Assembly (NCBI GenBank): GCA_011526045.1
Contig: WYBE01000069.1
Span: 62,001 to 126,000, forward strand
From: Nevskiales bacterium
GTDB taxonomy: Bacteria > Pseudomonadota > Gammaproteobacteria > Steroidobacterales > GCA-2729495
DNA: 64,000 bases
Direction: 5' to 3'
Position numbers and translations under genes: made by a program. The notes beneath the pieces were generated by a model. It was not told where the DNA came from, searched no databases, and was given only the letters and a program-made list of their open reading frames with translations. Positions within the stretch are counted from its first letter, which is position 1; each line of letters opens with the position of its first letter. Shown piece by piece: positions 44,005-54,426 of the stretch.

Positions 44005-44026
44005 ACAGGTTGATGCAAAACTGCTA
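44005..44026. repeat. Dispersed repeat copy C (partial, opposite orientation)
   Basis: ACAGGTTGATGCAAAACTGC is the reverse complement of the AGCAGT..TGCATCAACC end of copies A and B, with about one mismatch over 19 bases. It overlaps the stop codon of the MidA-family gene. Confidence 0.7.
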
Positions 44027-45202
44027 AAGCAGGTGGCGCAGATCGCGAAAGCCGAAACCATCGCAGTGGCCACGCCCGCGCGTGGCGGCGAGAACCTTGA
44101 AGCGTTCGCCCATCTCGCCGGGCATCAACAGGCGGCGTGCCTGACCGGCCAGTGCAACTCGATCGCGAACCTGCCCTGTTTGCAATCGCTCCAGTTCGGT
44201 CAACACGCCGCTGTCGACCAGGAAATGCGCCTGGGTGCTGTATCCCGCCACGGATAGTCCTGCGGCGTCGGCGGCCGCTGCCGCCGCGGTGAAGTCGACC
44301 CAGGCACTGATGTCCTGCAACCCCGGGTGAAGGAACGGATCGGCATGCGCGCGATGGCGGTAATGACAAAGAAGCGTTCCATCGCGCCGCTCCGGATGAT
44401 AGTACTCGCGCCGCGCCATGCCGTAATCGCAGACCAGGAAAGCCCCCGCCTCGATGATCCTGGCGATGGAGTCGATCCAGGCGGGCAGGCGCAGGCTGAC
44501 TTCCGAGGTGTAGCCATTGTCCAGTTCGCGACCAAGCCCGCTCTCGATGGCGGCAACTGCAGCGCGCAACTCCCGGCCTGCCGGCCGCTCGGCCCAGGCA
44601 AACCCATCACCGGCCACGCTGACACCCTGTGCCATGACGTCGTGTTCGAGTTTGCGAAAGCGCGTCACCGGCAACGCGTCCGCCACCTCGTTGGCGAGAA
44701 TGATCGCGCGCAGCGGCGACTGCGGTAGTTCGTCGAGCCATTCCACGGTATCGCGCAGCGCCTGCGGCAGGCGCTGCAGCGTATCCTGCTGCCGCCTGCG
44801 CAGGCCGGCGCTCACCTCGAGGATGAGATAACGCGCCGGCACCACACCATGGCCTTGTAATGCGCCGAGGACCTCGGCCGCCAGAGCCCCGCTGCCGGCA
44901 CCAAGTTCCAGGATCACGGCGTCCGGACTGTCGCGCAACCAGGCACAGCATGCATTCGCCAGACAGCGACCGAACAGCGCCGAGATTTCGGGCGCCGTGA
45001 CGAAATCGCCCGCCGGACCGAATTTCTCTGCTCCGGCGCTGTAATAGCCGAGTCCCGGCGCGTACAGGGCGAGATCCATGAACTCGGAAAAATCGATCCA
45101 GCCGCCGGCGCGATGAATGCGCTCCGCGATGTATCCGGCAACGCGCCGGCTGTGTGCCAGTGCCTCTTCGGACGGAGGCGGCAGATCGAATCGGTTCGCC
45201 AT
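44024..45202 (-). CDS. SAM-dependent methyltransferase, MidA/NDUFAF7 (DUF185) family
   Basis: A 392-residue protein. The family hallmark GGWIDFSEFMDLALYAPGLG and GYYSAGAEKFGPAGDFVTAPE opens it, and the SAM site is ILELGAGSGALAAEVL. The eukaryotic relative NDUFAF7 dimethylates an arginine of complex I; the bacterial role is not settled. Repeat copy C overlaps its stop. A TAAGAT -10-like box (45212-45217) ends 9 bases before its ATG with no Shine-Dalgarno. It diverges from the pteridine reductase. Confidence 0.85.
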   Translation of the reverse strand: MANRFDLPPPSEEALAHSRRVAGYIAERIHRAGGWIDFSEFMDLALYAPGLGYYSAGAEKFGPAGDFVTAPEISALFGRCLANACCAWLRDSPDAVILELGAGSGALAAEVLGALQGHGVVPARYLILEVSAGLRRRQQDTLQRLPQALRDTVEWLDELPQSPLRAIILANEVADALPVTRFRKLEHDVMAQGVSVAGDGFAWAERPAGRELRAAVAAIESGLGRELDNGYTSEVSLRLPAWIDSIARIIEAGAFLVCDYGMARREYYHPERRDGTLLCHYRHRAHADPFLHPGLQDISAWVDFTAAAAAADAAGLSVAGYSTQAHFLVDSGVLTELERLQTGQVRDRVALAGQARRLLMPGEMGERFKVLAATRGRGHCDGFGFRDLRHLL

Positions 45203-45211
45203 GGTGGTGTA

Positions 45212-45217
45212 ATCTTA
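45212..45217 (-). promoter_or_regulatory. -10 box nine bases before the MidA-family start
   Basis: On the minus strand TAAGAT precedes ATG 45202 by 9 bases, without a Shine-Dalgarno between. It predicts a leader of 0-3 bases. Confidence 0.35.
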
Positions 45218-45272
45218 CGGCGTCGTGTCGTCGAATCGGCACACGTTCGGGACAAAGGCTGGCGACAACAGC

Positions 45273-46028
45273 ATGGCAGCAGGCACGGCAGCACTCGGCG
45301 GCAAGTGGGCCCTCGTCACGGGAGCGGCACGCCGGGTTGGCGCAACCATCGCGCGCAGCCTTCATGAAAGCGGTGCATCGGTTGCCATCCACTACCGCGA
45401 GTCGGACGCACCTGCACGGGCGCTCGCCGCAGAGCTCAATGCAAGCCGTGCAGGCTCAGCGCTGATCACGCGATGCGACCTGCGGCAGGAAGCAGCCATC
45501 GATTCGATGCTCCGCGAGGTGCTCGATCACGCCGGGCGTCTGGACATACTCGTCAACAATGCCTCGAGCTTTTATCCGACGCCGATCGGCAGCATCACCG
45601 CTGCGCAATGGGACGACCTGATAGGCACGAACCTGCGGGCACCCCTGTTCCTGTCGCAGGCGGCAGTGCCGCAGCTGCGCGCGGCGCAAGGCTCGATCGT
45701 CAACCTGATCGACATCCACGCCATACGCCCGCTGCGCGATCACCCGGTTTACGGCGCGGCCAAGGCCGGGCTCGCCATGCTGACCCGCTCACTGGCCCGC
45801 GACCTCGCGCCGGAGGTACGCGTCAACGGGGTGGCACCCGGGGCGGTCCTGTGGCCGGACGACGGCATCGAGGATCGCACTCGCGAAAGCATCGTCCGCC
45901 AGATCCCGATGCGACGCGCCGGCACGCCCGAGGATATCGCCGGCTGCGTGCTGTACCTGGTGCGGGACGCGCCCTACGTGACCGGCCAGATCATCACCGT
46001 GGATGGCGGACGAAGCATCGGCTGGTGA
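45273..46028 (+). CDS. Pteridine reductase-type SDR
   Basis: A 251-residue SDR. The cofactor loop is ALVTGAARRVGATIARSLH: the Arg-containing TGxxxRxG is typical of pteridine reductases and FolM. Further motifs are DILVNNASSFYPTPIG, and YGAAKAGLAMLTRSLA (YxxxK). The Asp/Ser position (LIDIHAIRP) has an Asp as in PTR1-like enzymes. It probably reduces dihydrobiopterin or dihydrofolate. It lies next to folK and folB on the opposite strand, convergent, 13 bases from folK. Confidence 0.82.
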   Translation: MAAGTAALGGKWALVTGAARRVGATIARSLHESGASVAIHYRESDAPARALAAELNASRAGSALITRCDLRQEAAIDSMLREVLDHAGRLDILVNNASSFYPTPIGSITAAQWDDLIGTNLRAPLFLSQAAVPQLRAAQGSIVNLIDIHAIRPLRDHPVYGAAKAGLAMLTRSLARDLAPEVRVNGVAPGAVLWPDDGIEDRTRESIVRQIPMRRAGTPEDIAGCVLYLVRDAPYVTGQIITVDGGRSIGW

Positions 46029-46041
46029 GCCGACCGGCGAT

Positions 46042-46605
46042 TCAGCCGGACCTGCCCCGCGGATCCGCGTCGAGCACCGACAGAGGCAGCCACTCGAGCG
46101 GATGGCGCGCCTGGTCGAATCGCGCCCATAACTCGCCCAGGGTTTCGCCGGTCACGGGATGGCGCGTGGTCGGGGCGACCTCGGCCAGCGGCCCCAGCAC
46201 GAAACTGTAGCGATTGATGTCCTCTCGCGGCAGGCGCAGCTTCTCGTCGATTGCGTCGCCGTACAGAATCAGGTCGAGATCCAGGGCCCGTGGGCCAAAC
46301 GGGTTTTGCCCCCGTACCCGGCCCGCCTGCGCGTGCAGCCGTTCCAGTTCGGCAAGGATGCCTTCGGGGCGTTCACGGGTCGTAAACCCAATGATCATGT
46401 TCAGAAAATCGTCGCCCGTGAACCCTGCAGCCTTGTTGCGATAAACGGACGACAGCAACAGCGGCGCAAAACGCCTCTCGAGCTCGCGCACGGCCATGCG
46501 CAGATTGCGGACCGGGTCGATATTGCTGCCTGCACTGACGAAGACCGGGACAGCGGCAGAAGTGACGGGGTCATGCCGGCCGGCATCGGGGCCGTGGTCG
46601 ATCAA
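46042..46605 (-). CDS. folK: 2-amino-4-hydroxy-6-hydroxymethyldihydropteridine diphosphokinase
   Basis: A 187-residue enzyme that transfers pyrophosphate from ATP to the pterin in folate synthesis. VFVSAGSNIDPVRNL and FGPRALDLDLILYG are the family signatures. No ATG or GTG is available ahead of the AGSN motif; the start is TTG at 46605, which overlaps the folB stop as TTGA, with GGGAAG upstream. This makes folB-folK translationally coupled. The first ~15 residues (IDHGPDAGRHDPV) extend beyond the usual start. Confidence 0.92.
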   Translation of the reverse strand: MIDHGPDAGRHDPVTSAAVPVFVSAGSNIDPVRNLRMAVRELERRFAPLLLSSVYRNKAAGFTGDDFLNMIIGFTTRERPEGILAELERLHAQAGRVRGQNPFGPRALDLDLILYGDAIDEKLRLPREDINRYSFVLGPLAEVAPTTRHPVTGETLGELWARFDQARHPLEWLPLSVLDADPRGRSG

Positions 46606-46988
46606 CGGCCAGGCTTCCCGCGCCGCGGCACGGTCTTAGGATCGCCCCGCTCGATGCAAATGCCGACATCGCGTGCGCCGCGAATCGCGAACGGCTTACG
46701 CACGACTACTTTCATCCATGGCACGGCGAACTCCGCCATGACGGTCTCGGCGATGCGCTCGGCCAGCGTCTCGACCAGATGGAAACCCGAGCCCTGCACG
46801 AGATCGACTACACGCCTGGATACCGCCTTGTAATCCAGCGTTGCGTCGATATGGTCGCGCTCCGCTGCCGCGCGCGCATCCACAGCCATCTCGAGGTCGA
46901 TGCTGATGTCCTGAGGCAGCCGCCGTTCCCACTCCCAGATGCCGACGATGGCCCTGACGCGCAGGTCCTTGAGGAAGATCGTGTCCAT
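46602..46988 (-). CDS. folB: Dihydroneopterin aldolase
   Basis: A 128-residue enzyme. DTIFLKDLRVRAIVGIWEWER matches the start of FolB, with the active-site Glu in VETLAERIA and Lys in VVVRKPFAI. It converts dihydroneopterin to the FolK substrate and glycolaldehyde. ATG 46988 is chosen; a GTG at 47003 adds five residues. Order tsaD, folB, folK on the minus strand with 18 and -4 base spacing suggests one transcript. Confidence 0.93.
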   Translation of the reverse strand: MDTIFLKDLRVRAIVGIWEWERRLPQDISIDLEMAVDARAAAERDHIDATLDYKAVSRRVVDLVQGSGFHLVETLAERIAETVMAEFAVPWMKVVVRKPFAIRGARDVGICIERGDPKTVPRRGKPGR

Positions 46989-47006
46989 CGGCGTAGGGCG
47001 CACCGC

Positions 47007-48035
47007 TCAGGGTGGTTGTAGTTCTTCGAGTTCCCAGCGCGCCCTGGCCTGCACGGCCGGCGCCGCGGAACTGCCTTCGCGCAGTCGCAGGGCTCCGGTC
47101 AGTGCGACCATGGCTGCATTGTCGGTACAGAATTCGTTTCGCGGATAATAGACGCTGAGGCCCGCGGCTGTCAGTTCGTGCCGCAGCCTGGCGCGCAGCC
47201 GCGCGTTGGCCCCGACGCCTCCGGCCACGATCAACTGCTCGAGGCCGGTCGCCTTCATCGCACGGAGGCACTTGGCAACCAGCGTGTCGACCACAGCTTC
47301 CTCGAAGGATTTCGCGAGATCGCGCCGGTCGCTGTCGTCGAGTGCACCGGCTGGATCGCGCAACTCCCGGGCTTTCACCGATACGGCCGTCTTGAGCCCG
47401 CTGAAACTGAAATCGAGACCATTGCGATTAAGCAACGGTCGCGGAAATGCGAAGCGGTCGCGACCGCCGTCGGCTGCGAGACGCGCGAGCGCGGGACCGC
47501 CCGGATAGGGCAAACCGAGCACCTTGGCGGTCTTGTCGAAGGCCTCGCCGGCCGCATCGTCCAGGGTCTGCCCCAGGATCCGGTAGCGGCCCAGCGCGGC
47601 CACCTGCACGAGCATGCTGTGACCTCCCGAAACCAGCAGGGCGACAAAGGGGAACTGCGGCGGCTGCGGCTCCAGTAACGGCGCGAGCAGGTGGGCCTCC
47701 ATGTGGTGCACGGGGACTGCGGGCCGGCGCCAGGCGCTCGCCAGGCCGCAGCCGACCGTGGCGCCTACCAGCAAGGCACCAATGAGCCCAGGCCCGGCGG
47801 TATAGGCGACCGCCTGAAGGTCGTCGCCTCGCACACCGGCCTCAGCCATGACCTGCTCCACCATCGGCAGCAGGCGCTGGATATGGTCGCGGGAGGCCAG
47901 TTCCGGCACGACACCACCATACGGTGCGTGGATGGCGACCTGGCTGTGGATCAGGTGTGCGAGCAGGCCACTGTCGCGGTCATAAACGGCCACCGACGTC
48001 TCGTCACAGCTGGTCTCGATTCCCAGTACGGCCAT
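47007..48035 (-). CDS. tsaD: tRNA N6-adenosine threonylcarbamoyltransferase subunit TsaD
   Basis: A 342-residue ASKHA-fold enzyme that installs t6A37 on ANN-reading tRNAs together with TsaB/Tsa[20 protein letters not shown] is the standard opening; [12 protein letters not shown] gives the metal-binding His pair, SGGHSMLV and [13 protein letters not shown] the nucleotide site. Start 48035 matches the family (337 in E. coli). It faces rpsU across a 106-base gap, as in most Gammaproteobacteria. TsaB and TsaE are not in the window. Confidence 0.97.
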   Translation of the reverse strand: MAVLGIETSCDETSVAVYDRDSGLLAHLIHSQVAIHAPYGGVVPELASRDHIQRLLPMVEQVMAEAGVRGDDLQAVAYTAGPGLIGALLVGATVGCGLASAWRRPAVPVHHMEAHLLAPLLEPQPPQFPFVALLVSGGHSMLVQVAALGRYRILGQTLDDAAGEAFDKTAKVLGLPYPGGPALARLAADGGRDRFAFPRPLLNRNGLDFSFSGLKTAVSVKARELRDPAGALDDSDRRDLAKSFEEAVVDTLVAKCLRAMKATGLEQLIVAGGVGANARLRARLRHELTAAGLSVYYPRNEFCTDNAAMVALTGALRLREGSSAAPAVQARARWELEELQPP

Positions 48036-48061
48036 GGTCCGGGGGATCACCCCTGCATCCT

Positions 48062-48089
48062 TTGCAATCGGCGCCGAAATGGCTATATT
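48062..48089 (+). promoter_or_regulatory. Sigma-70 promoter of the rpsU-yqeY-dnaG operon
   Basis: TTGCAA (48062-48067) and TATATT (48084-48089) are 16 bases apart. A start near 48096 would put the terminator-like hairpin at about +5. Confidence 0.55.
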
Positions 48090-48100
48090 GTGCGTCCTCC

Positions 48101-48123
48101 ACCGGCCGCGAGCCGGTTTTTTT
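48101..48123 (+). terminator. Intrinsic-terminator hairpin in the rpsU leader
   Basis: ACCGGC-CGCGA-GCCGGT is a perfect 6-bp GC-rich stem with a 5-base loop, followed at once by a run of seven T (48117-48123). It lies between the promoter and the rpsU start, so it would act as an attenuator or as a 5'-end stem, not as an end-of-gene terminator. Confidence 0.65.
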
Positions 48124-48141
48124 CGCCTGAGGACTACTAAC

Positions 48142-48357
48142 TTGCCCAGCGTACGCGTCCGCGAAAACGAGCACTTCGATGCCGCCCTGCGTCGCTTCAA
48201 ACGCGCCTGCGAGAAGGCGGGCGTCCTGACGGAGCTGCGCCGGCGGGAGTTCTACGAGAAACCGACCCAGGAACGCAAGCGCAAGCGGGCCGCGGCGATC
48301 AAGCGTCAGCTCAAGCGCACCTCGCGCGAAACGAATCGCCGACGCCGACTGTACTGA
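48142..48357 (+). CDS. rpsU: 30S ribosomal protein S21 (TTG start)
   Basis: A 71-residue very basic protein, starting [20 protein letters not shown] after the initiator and ending [12 protein letters not shown]. It belongs to the bS21 family, which binds near the anti-Shine-Dalgarno of 16S rRNA and is needed for initiation. The only start in place is TTG at 48142, preceded by GAGG 9 bases upstream. Length equals E. coli S21 (71). It heads the macromolecular-synthesis operon rpsU-yqeY-dnaG-rpoD. The combination of leader hairpin and weak start codon suggests that output is held low. Confidence 0.96.
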   Translation: MPSVRVRENEHFDAALRRFKRACEKAGVLTELRRREFYEKPTQERKRKRAAAIKRQLKRTSRETNRRRRLY

Positions 48358-48375
48358 TCAGACCTCCCTGCGCCT

Positions 48376-48822
48376 ATGTCGCTCAAGACCCAGGTCAGCG
48401 ACGACATGAAAAGCGCCCTGCGCGGCGGCGAGAAATTGCGGCTGACGACCATCCGCATGTTGCTTGCCGCGATCAAGCAGCGCGAGGTGGACGAACGCCG
48501 GGAGCTTTCCGACGGCGACATCCTTCAGATCGTCGAGAAGCTGATCAAGCAGCGACGGGAGGCCGCCGCCCAGTTCAAGTCCGCAGGCAGGAGCGACCTG
48601 GAAGCCCGCGAACTCGAAGAAACGCGGATCCTCTCCGTATACCTGCCCGTTCAGCTCACGGAAGCTGAGATACAGGCCTTGCTCGACGCCGCGATGGCCG
48701 AAACCGGCGCGGCCGGCATGAAGGACATGGGCAAAGTCATGAACGTCCTGCGACCTAGGTTGCAGGGAAGGGCCGACATGGCCCAGGTCAGCGCTCTGCT
48801 GAAGGCAAAACTCGCCGGCTGA
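48376..48822 (+). CDS. yqeY: GatB/YqeY domain protein
   Basis: A 148-residue helical protein. MSLKTQVSDDMKSALRGGEK, then RLTTIRMLLAAIKQREVDERR and ESVYLPVQLTEAEI-type sequence (RILSVYLPVQLTEAEIQALL) identify YqeY, related to the tail domain of GatB, the tRNA-dependent amidotransferase subunit. Its own role is unknown; stand-alone YqeY is commonly found between rpsU and dnaG. The gap to rpsU is 18 bases. No obvious Shine-Dalgarno precedes the ATG. Confidence 0.9.
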   Translation: MSLKTQVSDDMKSALRGGEKLRLTTIRMLLAAIKQREVDERRELSDGDILQIVEKLIKQRREAAAQFKSAGRSDLEARELEETRILSVYLPVQLTEAEIQALLDAAMAETGAAGMKDMGKVMNVLRPRLQGRADMAQVSALLKAKLAG

Positions 48823-48954
48823 GCCGGGGTACGCCGCCAGCGCAAGGCCCGGTCCGGCACGTCGGCCAGAACGGTGCCATCGACGCATGGACGCCCGCTT
48901 GGCGCAACCCGTATGCTGGCGGCCAAGACCGCCTCCCGGAAAGCGGCTTCCCCC

Positions 48955-50712
48955 ATGACTGCGCGCATTCCACAGGACTTCATCGACGAGTTGATGCAAC
49001 GGGCCGACATCGTGGAGATCGTCGGCTCCCGGGTACAACTGAAGAAGGCCGGGCGCGAATACAAGGCCTGCTGCCCGTTTCACGGCGAGAAAACCCCCTC
49101 CTTCACCGTCAGCCCGACCAAAGGCTTCTACCACTGCTTCGGTTGCGGCGCCCACGGCACAGCTCTCGGCTTCCTGATGGAGTACGATCGCCTCGACTTC
49201 GTCACCGCAGTGGAGGAGCTCGCCGCCCGCTGCGGGTTGCAGGTTCCACGCGATTCCACCGGGCCGGCCCAGGCCCCGCTCGCGCCCGTTTACGAAGCCC
49301 TCGCGGCCGCAGCAACGTTCTTCGAACGTTCGTTGCGCGACCGTCCCGCGGCCATCGAGTATTTGCGCTCGCGTGGCCTCGATGGGGAAACCGTAAAAGC
49401 GTACCGGATCGGTTACGCGTTGCCTGCCTGGGACGGCCTGTTGCGCGAACTGGGGGACTCCGCTGAACGCCGGGAACGCATGTTTGCGGCCGGCCTGCTC
49501 GTCGAACGCGAGGGCGGCGGTCATTACGATCGCTTCAGGGATCGGATCATGTTTCCCATCCACGACAGCCGCGGGCGGATCGTCGGCTTCGGCGGGCGGG
49601 TCATGGGGAGCGGCGAACCGAAATACCTGAACTCGCCCGAGACGGCGGTTTTTCACAAAGGCCAGGAGTTGTACGGCCTGTACGAAGCGCGGCAGGCCGA
49701 GCGACGGCTCACCCGGCTGCTGGTCGTCGAGGGTTACATGGATGTCGTTGCGCTGGCGCGCCATGGAATTCGCGATGCCGCCGCCACGCTCGGCACGGCG
49801 ACCACCAGCGAACAGATCAAGCGCCTGTTTCGCGTCGTACCGAGCCTGGTGTTCTGCTTCGATGGCGATCGGGCCGGCCGTGCTGCAGCCTGGCGCGCGC
49901 TGCAGGCATCCCTGCCCGAGATCCGCGACGGCCGCCAGATCGCATTCCTCTTCCTGCCGGACGGTGAGGATCCGGATTCGCTCGTACGGAAGGAAGGCGC
50001 GGAGGCATTCCGCGGGCGACTCGCGGGCGCACAGCCCCTGTCGGATTATCTGCTGGAGGAGCTGCGCCACCAGAGCGGTACGGAATCGCTCGATAGCCGT
50101 GCGCGACTCGCGGAACTCGCGCGGCCTCTGCTGCAGCAGATTCCCGCCGGCATCTACCGGGAGCTGCTTACGGACCGCCTGGCACAGGAAGTCGGCCTGA
50201 AGAGGGATCGTCTCGCGACTGCGCTCGGCACGGTGCCGGAGGCCAGAGTGCCGGCCGATGAGCACCCGCGGCCCGCGCGCCGCGGCCGCAGCCCGCACGC
50301 GCGACCATCGCTCGTGCGTCAGGCGATAACGCTGCTCATCAATTTTCCCGGCCTTGGAGCACAGGTCGAGGTGCCAATGGGTCTGGCGGAAGTATCGCAG
50401 AAGGGTGTGCCCTTGCTGCTCGAATTGCTGGATCTCTCCCGCAATCACCCCGGCCTCGGTCCCGGCGCTGTAGCGGAGAGGTTCCGCGAGCGCCCGGAGG
50501 GCAAACACCTGGCCGAGTTGCTGGCGGCGCCCGTGCTCGTCAGCGAAGCGGCAGCGGCACGCGAACTAAATGACTGCCTGTGCCGGATCATGGCGCTCGA
50601 CCGCGAGGAACGTCTCGCGGCACTCGTGTCTAAAGCGGAGTCAGGCGTGCTCACGGCCGAGGAGCGTGCGGCGTTTCGCCAACTGCAACGCCAGGTGGCC
50701 GGCGGGCATTAG
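48955..50712 (+). CDS. dnaG: DNA primase
   Basis: A 585-residue primase making RNA primers at the replication fork. MTARIPQDFIDELMQRADIVEI opens the zinc-binding domain, with CCPFHGEKTPSF and FGCGAHG giving the Cys/His ligands. The TOPRIM catalytic core has VEGYMDVVAL (Glu) and FDGDRAGRAA (DxD). The C-terminal DnaB-binding domain covers about 440-585. ATG 48955 is selected; the frame continues open upstream. It lies 132 bases after yqeY. Confidence 0.96.
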   Translation: MTARIPQDFIDELMQRADIVEIVGSRVQLKKAGREYKACCPFHGEKTPSFTVSPTKGFYHCFGCGAHGTALGFLMEYDRLDFVTAVEELAARCGLQVPRDSTGPAQAPLAPVYEALAAAATFFERSLRDRPAAIEYLRSRGLDGETVKAYRIGYALPAWDGLLRELGDSAERRERMFAAGLLVEREGGGHYDRFRDRIMFPIHDSRGRIVGFGGRVMGSGEPKYLNSPETAVFHKGQELYGLYEARQAERRLTRLLVVEGYMDVVALARHGIRDAAATLGTATTSEQIKRLFRVVPSLVFCFDGDRAGRAAAWRALQASLPEIRDGRQIAFLFLPDGEDPDSLVRKEGAEAFRGRLAGAQPLSDYLLEELRHQSGTESLDSRARLAELARPLLQQIPAGIYRELLTDRLAQEVGLKRDRLATALGTVPEARVPADEHPRPARRGRSPHARPSLVRQAITLLINFPGLGAQVEVPMGLAEVSQKGVPLLLELLDLSRNHPGLGPGAVAERFRERPEGKHLAELLAAPVLVSEAAAARELNDCLCRIMALDREERLAALVSKAESGVLTAEERAAFRQLQRQVAGGH

Positions 50713-50733
50713 GTTAAAGAATGCGGGGGTAGC

Positions 50734-50822
50734 GCCGATATCCCCCCGGAGGCCAACGCGCCACATCCCAGCCGAGGAGCGGATCTTATTCCGTCATTTA
50801 ATCAATAGGTTAAGTGATTTTT
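50734..50822 (+). other. dnaG-rpoD gap: weak hairpins and AT-rich stretch
   Basis: GGGGG...CCCCC can pair across 50735-50757, and AATCA (50800-50804) with TGATT (50815-50819) ahead of TTTTT. Both are weak terminator candidates that could partly separate rpoD from dnaG. The promoter for rpoD follows. Confidence 0.3.
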
Positions 50823-50895
50823 CCGAACCGGCGGCGGCCGCAGCGACCGAATGGCCAGCACGCGCCGCGCTGTGGATGGCCGTCAGCCGCCCCCA

Positions 50896-50901
50896 TATAA
50901 T
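50896..50901 (+). promoter_or_regulatory. -10 element of the rpoD promoter
   Basis: A perfect TATAAT lies 33 bases before the rpoD start and is followed by GCGCCG. No strong -35 is seen. It would give rpoD its own housekeeping transcript besides any read-through from dnaG. Confidence 0.6.
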
Positions 50902-50934
50902 GCGCCGTTTACGCGCAGGAACCGAGGTACCACG

Positions 50935-52770
<1,836 letters not shown>

Positions 52771-52794
52771 GCAGCGCCCGCACGCGCAGCGTGA

Positions 52795-54279
52795 TCAGCC
52801 TGCTGACGCGTCCGGGTACAGGTCGCTCAGAAGAGCGCTCTGACCGCTCGCCTGCACGATGCGGCAGTGCTGCCGGCGCAGGAGCCGCGGCTCGGCGACG
52901 CCGCAGGAATGGGCGATCGTTGCGACCTCCCGCTCCATTCCCTGCTGGTAGCGGGCAACCCGCTCGGCCTTGTCGGTCACCACCAGACCCCGCTGCAGGT
53001 TCTTGTCGTGTGTCGTAATGCCGGTCGGGCAGGTGTTCTTGTTGCACTTCATCGCCTGGATGCAGCCCAGCGCGAACATGAAACCCCGGGCGGAGTTCAC
53101 GAAGTCTGCGCCGACACACAGCGCCCAGGCCACGCCGGCGGGATTGATCATCTTTCCGCTTGCCACGACCCTGATGCGATCCCGTAAACCGTGTTCGACG
53201 AGCAGGTCGATGACACGTGGCAGGCTTTCGCGCACGGGCAGTCCGACGTTGTCGAGCAGCGTCATCGGTGCAGCACCGGTGCCGCCGTCGCCGGAATCGA
53301 CGGTAATGAAATCCGGCGCGCTCTCCGGCCCCCGCCGCTGGATCTCCTCGAATACCTGCCCGAGCCAGTCGTAGGCGCCGAACACGGCCTTGAAGCCCGT
53401 GGGCCGGCCGCTCACGTCGCGCACACGAGCGATGAAATCGAGCAGTGATCCGGCGTCGCGGATTTCCGGGTGGCGATTGGGGCTGATGGAATCCTCGCCC
53501 TGCGGGATGCCGCGTATGCGCGCGACCTCGGCGGTGACCTTGGCCCCCGGAAGGATGCCGCCCTTGCCGGGCTTGGCGCCCTGGCTCAGCTTGACCTCGA
53601 TCAGACGCACCTGCTCGTAACTCGACAGTTCGCGCAGGCGCGCCTCGTTCAACCGTGAGTCGGCATCGCGCACGCCATACTTCGCGGTGCCCATCTGGAA
53701 CACGAGATCGGCACCGCCCGCCAGGTGATGTGGGGACAAACCACCCTCACCAGTATTGAGCCAGCAGCCGGCCACCTTCGCCCCGTTCGACAGCGCCAGC
53801 ACAGCGGGTCTGGAAATCGCGCCGTAACTCATCGCAGAGACATGGAAGAACCGCGCCGTCGTGTAGGGCCGGCGGCAGTTCGGGCCGACCGTGACCGCCG
53901 AGGTCGGGACGGTTTCCTCCTCCAGCATCGGGTAAGCACAGTTCACGAAAATTGCCGTGCCGGGGTGGCGCAGGTCGCGTGTCGAGCCGAACGGGACGGT
54001 GTTCTCCTCACCTTTCGCCGTGCGGTACACCCAGGCCCGCTCGGCCCGGTTGAACGGCATCTCCTCGCGGTCCATCGCGAAGAAATACTGGCGCAGGAAC
54101 TCGCCGATGGTTTCGAACAGGTAGCGGAATCGCCCGATGAGTGGGTAATTGCGGCGAATCGCGTGCCTGGTCTGGGTCTTGTCGATGACATAGATGACCG
54201 CCGCCGCGATCGCGCCCAGCCCGAGCGCGAACACGAACAGGTAGGCGAACAGACCCAGAATCTCGCTGACGAGGCTCAT
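52795..54279 (-). CDS. FMN-binding glutamate synthase family protein (membrane-anchored)
   Basis: A 494-residue protein related to the FMN/Fe-S domain of the glutamate synthase large subunit (archaeal-type GltB). Residues ~5-33 form a membrane segment not found in GltB. The core has SAMSYGAISRPAVLALS, NTGEGGLSPHHL, KPGKGGILPG, and the FMN site VDSGDGGTGAAPMTLLDNVG. CIQAMKCNKNTCPTGITT carries the three Cys of a 3Fe-4S cluster. It lacks the amidotransferase domain, so it is not a complete glutamate synthase; its substrate is unknown. It converges with rpoD. Confidence 0.85.
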   Translation of the reverse strand: MSLVSEILGLFAYLFVFALGLGAIAAAVIYVIDKTQTRHAIRRNYPLIGRFRYLFETIGEFLRQYFFAMDREEMPFNRAERAWVYRTAKGEENTVPFGSTRDLRHPGTAIFVNCAYPMLEEETVPTSAVTVGPNCRRPYTTARFFHVSAMSYGAISRPAVLALSNGAKVAGCWLNTGEGGLSPHHLAGGADLVFQMGTAKYGVRDADSRLNEARLRELSSYEQVRLIEVKLSQGAKPGKGGILPGAKVTAEVARIRGIPQGEDSISPNRHPEIRDAGSLLDFIARVRDVSGRPTGFKAVFGAYDWLGQVFEEIQRRGPESAPDFITVDSGDGGTGAAPMTLLDNVGLPVRESLPRVIDLLVEHGLRDRIRVVASGKMINPAGVAWALCVGADFVNSARGFMFALGCIQAMKCNKNTCPTGITTHDKNLQRGLVVTDKAERVARYQQGMEREVATIAHSCGVAEPRLLRRQHCRIVQASGQSALLSDLYPDASAG

Positions 54280-54426
54280 GCAGAACCCCCCGTGGACCTC
54301 GGTTGGAGCGCACAGCGCCGGATCCGCGCCGACGCAGCGTCTTATTTAACACCGGTGATCTGCGATTGCACCCTGCCGGCACGCGATCGCGCCTGCCGAA
54401 GACACAGCGGAGACTGCATCGAGGCA

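Noticed and set aside
39101-44030. Integron attC sites flanking gene cassettes
   Set aside because: The repeat ends do not fit RYYYAAC/GTTRRRY core sites, and the flanked genes are ordinary chromosomal genes in mixed orientation.
48358-50508. A 716-codon open frame antisense to yqeY and dnaG
   Set aside because: It is a shadow; dnaG motifs on the plus strand are complete.
50891-50898. A heat-shock -10 (CCCCATAT) at rpoD
   Set aside because: It overlaps the TATAAT box, but there is no CTTGAAA-like -35 at 11-16 bases, so only the sigma-70 box is supported.
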